A stretch of 64,000 nt of DNA. Source: Hypomyces perniciosus (taxonomy: Eukaryota > Ascomycota > Sordariomycetes > Hypocreales > Hypocreaceae). The notes under the pieces are model-generated. The model ran no database searches and was not told where the DNA came from. It was given only the letters and a program-made list of their open reading frames with translations. Of this stretch, positions 61,648-64,000 are shown one piece after another (position 1 is the first letter of the stretch; each line of letters begins with the position of its first letter). A program made the translations under genes and the position numbers. The stretch is taken from the NCBI GenBank assembly GCA_008477525.1, contig SPDT01000005.1:2728001-2792000 (forward strand), read 5' to 3'.

Positions 61648-64000
61648 CTAGTTTGTACATGCACCTTCAATTATCTTTGCCAGTTCAGAACCGAAATATG
61701 ACACAAGCTTTGTGACCATCGCCAGGTCCCCGCCGCATAGCACGTCATCACCACTCACTGTCGCACTGATATCTTGACCTTGATGAACGATGACATTGAG
61801 GAAGAATCGATGGTGGCATAAGTGGGACGTCTCAAGCTCTTCAATAGTAGAGACTGTGGATGACGACGGCTCAGTGACGGTGAAGTAATCTGAAGCAAGA
61901 GGCTCCCTGAGCCTGTGCCTGCTGAGAACCTTCGTTACGGCCTTGACATCCTCATCCTCGTCCCCTGCGGCATTGTCTCCGGGGTAGAGAATGTTGATGT
62001 AGGAGTTAAACCTGGGGTAAAACTTTTGCACACCGTCTGCCTGCGCGAATTTGGTGAGCTGTGCTAGATGGTCTTGCACAAAGTCCAGCAGATGCTCCTC
62101 AGATGATGCCCCGGGGCTATGGCTATCTAGGTCTACGCAAAACGGTGTCACAGTCAGAGTCGGCACGCTCGCGGCAGTCAAGTCGAGAGTCTGTGCCCCG
62201 TCTGCGGAAGAAAGGGACCGCGAAGCATGGTTCAGGCCGAACGTGGGTTGAGAGCGCTTCGTGAAATGCCCTAGCGTCCTTGCATAGGCAAGGATGATGG
62301 CAGCTGAGGTGCGTGCATTGCTCTTGGTCCGCGAAAGCGCGTCGATGGTGCTCTGTGGGACGACGGAAGAATAGCTGACTTTGAAGTGCGGGCCCAGCGG
62401 AGACTTGTATGTGGATGCTGATAATGCATCACTCTCAGCACCCACGTGCAGGACAGTATTTTGGGCGTGTGACAGGTGATGTTTCCAGTACGAGTCCTCG
62501 GCATCGGGCTGCCTGATGTCTCTGATTTGATGAACCACGTGTTCGAAAGGCGCACGAGTCTGCAGCACCTTGCCAAAGGCCAAGAGCTCATTGAAGTCAT
62601 TCTCAATCATCTTGATACTCCATGCGTCGTACAGCGCGTGGTGGACTCGGAGCACAACTGCTTTCCCGTCCAAAGCTTCCAGGAATGAGAGACGAGCCGG
62701 GGGCTCCCTCAAGTCTGATGGCTTGCCATTTTCCTCGCCGACGTACTCGTCGATCAAAGCTTGGATGGGCTTTGACAAGTCTCGGAAAACCGCAAAGCGT
62801 CCTTCTCCCGTCCATTGCTCGCTTAAAGTGACTTGGACCAGTCCTGTGGCATTGCCTGTCCAGACGAACGTGGTCCGGAGAGCTTCGTGAACTCGGCAAA
62901 GCTCAGTCCAGCAGCTCGCCGTTTTCTGTGCGTCGAGAGAATCATCAACCACCCGGTACACCCATGGAGCCTCAAAGAACCTCTTGCCGTTGTATAACCA
63001 TTGCTCCAAGTGCGCACGCTGGCCTGCGAGGACTGGCAGGACAGATTTGACGAGGTCCTTTGGCAGTCCGAGGTCCTTGGCCACTAACCCCTTCAGCTCT
63101 TCCTCTTGGGTCAACAACTGTTGTCTCGGTTCCTGTACTACAATCTTTTGAGTCGAGGTTGTACTCTTGACGATGTCATGGACGCTGGCGCCTTTGATTA
63201 TCTCAAAGATGCTCACACTCATTCCCATCTGCTTCCTCAGGAGCCTTGACAGGCGAATGGCCAAGATCGAGTCAAGGCCCACGTTGACCAGCCTCGTGTT
63301 GTAGCCGATATCCTTGCCTCTACACCTTGTGCCGAGCACCGTCTTAATCACTTCCAAAACAGCATCGGCTGTTGAAGTCAGGCCGTCCAGCTCTAAATGA
63401 TTGACCGTCTCGTTTGTGGCTCTTTCGTTTAGGGCCGAGTTCTTCTTTCCCACCGTTTCCATGTGGCTGATGTCAAGTGCCGACCTTTGCAGTTCATGTG
63501 AGACGACGCATCTCACCGCAGTCTCCAGTCGGCTTCCTAAACTTTCCACCTCCTTTGTGATCATCTTGGCTCTCAGCTTGCCGTGAAGGATGTTGTTCTT
63601 GATCTGGAAGCTGACAATCAGAGGGTAATCGTCATACGCCGGTCCATCATCAGAGTCTCCCTCGACGCTTTGGGTCTGGGTCTGAGCAGGCCTGAACAAC
63701 GGTTGTGTTGAGCCGTCGCTGTCAGTTTCTGCGGAGGCGATGACACCATCAAACACGAACAGACTTTGGAAAAGACTTGCGGGGACATGTTCCTGGTCCC
63801 GACTTGACGATCTCCACAACGTCTGGATCTCCCTCAGAGATGCCATTGCATCCGCCCCCCTCGCATCGTCACTCAGCTTCTGCACCCGGGCCAAAGCCTC
63901 TGCAACGTTGACGGCGATCCCCTGGTCCGCCAGTTTGACCCGCATGGGCACTGTGTTGATGGTGGGGCCAACTATGACAGCGTCATCCTCAGCGTCAAAC
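61648..64000 (-). CDS. NRPS, C-terminal condensation-carrier-condensation end (siderophore-synthetase-like; continues off right edge)
   Basis: The minus-strand frame is open from the window edge to the stop at 61648, at least 783 residues. It begins inside a condensation domain (AVIVGPTINTVPMRVKLADQ). A carrier domain follows with LVNVGLDSILAIRLSRLL; the Ser is the phosphopantetheine site. A terminal condensation domain has RVHHALYDAWSIKMIEND (HHxxxD intact) and RFNSYINILYPG. Ending in C-T-C without a thioesterase is typical of fungal hydroxamate siderophore synthetases (SidC / NPS2 for ferricrocin-type, which assemble N-acyl-hydroxyornithines). The family is known; assignment to a siderophore is inference because the adenylation domains lie outside the window. 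No intron is needed in this part. The 5' end is missing. Confidence 0.85.
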   Translation of the reverse strand, partial: FDAEDDAVIVGPTINTVPMRVKLADQGIAVNVAEALARVQKLSDDARGADAMASLREIQTLWRSSSRDQEHVPASLFQSLFVFDGVIASAETDSDGSTQPLFRPAQTQTQSVEGDSDDGPAYDDYPLIVSFQIKNNILHGKLRAKMITKEVESLGSRLETAVRCVVSHELQRSALDISHMETVGKKNSALNERATNETVNHLELDGLTSTADAVLEVIKTVLGTRCRGKDIGYNTRLVNVGLDSILAIRLSRLLRKQMGMSVSIFEIIKGASVHDIVKSTTSTQKIVVQEPRQQLLTQEEELKGLVAKDLGLPKDLVKSVLPVLAGQRAHLEQWLYNGKRFFEAPWVYRVVDDSLDAQKTASCWTELCRVHEALRTTFVWTGNATGLVQVTLSEQWTGEGRFAVFRDLSKPIQALIDEYVGEENGKPSDLREPPARLSFLEALDGKAVVLRVHHALYDAWSIKMIENDFNELLAFGKVLQTRAPFEHVVHQIRDIRQPDAEDSYWKHHLSHAQNTVLHVGAESDALSASTYKSPLGPHFKVSYSSVVPQSTIDALSRTKSNARTSAAIILAYARTLGHFTKRSQPTFGLNHASRSLSSADGAQTLDLTAASVPTLTVTPFCVDLDSHSPGASSEEHLLDFVQDHLAQLTKFAQADGVQKFYPRFNSYINILYPGDNAAGDEDEDVKAVTKVLSRHRLREPLASDYFTVTEPSSSTVSTIEELETSHLCHHRFFLNVIVHQGQDISATVSGDDVLCGGDLAMVTKLVSYFGSELAKIIEGACTN

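Overview
The window looks like nuclear DNA of a filamentous ascomycete (Pezizomycotina, probably Sordariomycetes; this is inference). The signs are 50-100 bp GT-AG introns with CTAAC-type branch sites, fungal-only families (HeLo-kinase, Ark1-type kinase, fungal INSIG, LON-RING, 2EXR-type, KP4-like, GH18 chitinase, siderophore-type NRPS), and long AT-rich tracts whose repeats differ by C-to-T and G-to-A changes, as expected from repeat-induced point mutation (RIP).

Left part (1-23 kb) is ordinary gene space. It holds a start fragment of an unknown minus-strand gene, a HeLo/pseudokinase gene, a small CYSTM-like cysteine-rich gene, an Ark1/Prk1-type kinase, MAK11, an INSIG-like gene, a small unknown spliced gene, an intron-containing tRNA-Pro(AGG), a double-RING LON protein and a tandem pair of 2EXR-like genes, the second shorter. 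Intergenic DNA here is strewn with a short palindromic motif, TACGGAGTAC and its variant TACGAAGTAC.

Middle part (24-31 kb) is a gene graveyard. A four-exon 67-residue gene appears intact at 25.1-25.5 kb. Around it lie two decayed TPR (NLR-type) fragments, a Tri7/wax-synthase-like remnant, and one intact gene, the mitochondrial phosphate carrier.

From 30.93 to 49.05 kb lies an 18.1 kb block, mostly very AT-rich. It consists of nested, RIP-degraded Ty3/gypsy retroelements and solo LTRs. The same 15 bp sequence flanks both ends. The N-terminal part of an acyl-CoA synthetase pseudogene lies on its right side and the C-terminal part on its left, both on the minus strand and in the same frame at the junction. 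The block therefore split one gene by a target-primed insertion that later collected LTR elements. A second, 450 bp copy of the founder element sits at 50.2 kb.

Right part (51-64 kb) has two divergent KP4-like small secreted protein genes, one with an in-frame stop. An apparently intact 3.4 kb hAT transposon lies against the broken one; its 8 bp target duplication contains that gene's final stop codon. Then come several solo LTRs of different RIP age, a LINE RNase H remnant, a secreted GH18 chitinase, and the C-terminal condensation-carrier-condensation end of a large NRPS that leaves the window on the right and resembles hydroxamate-siderophore synthetases.
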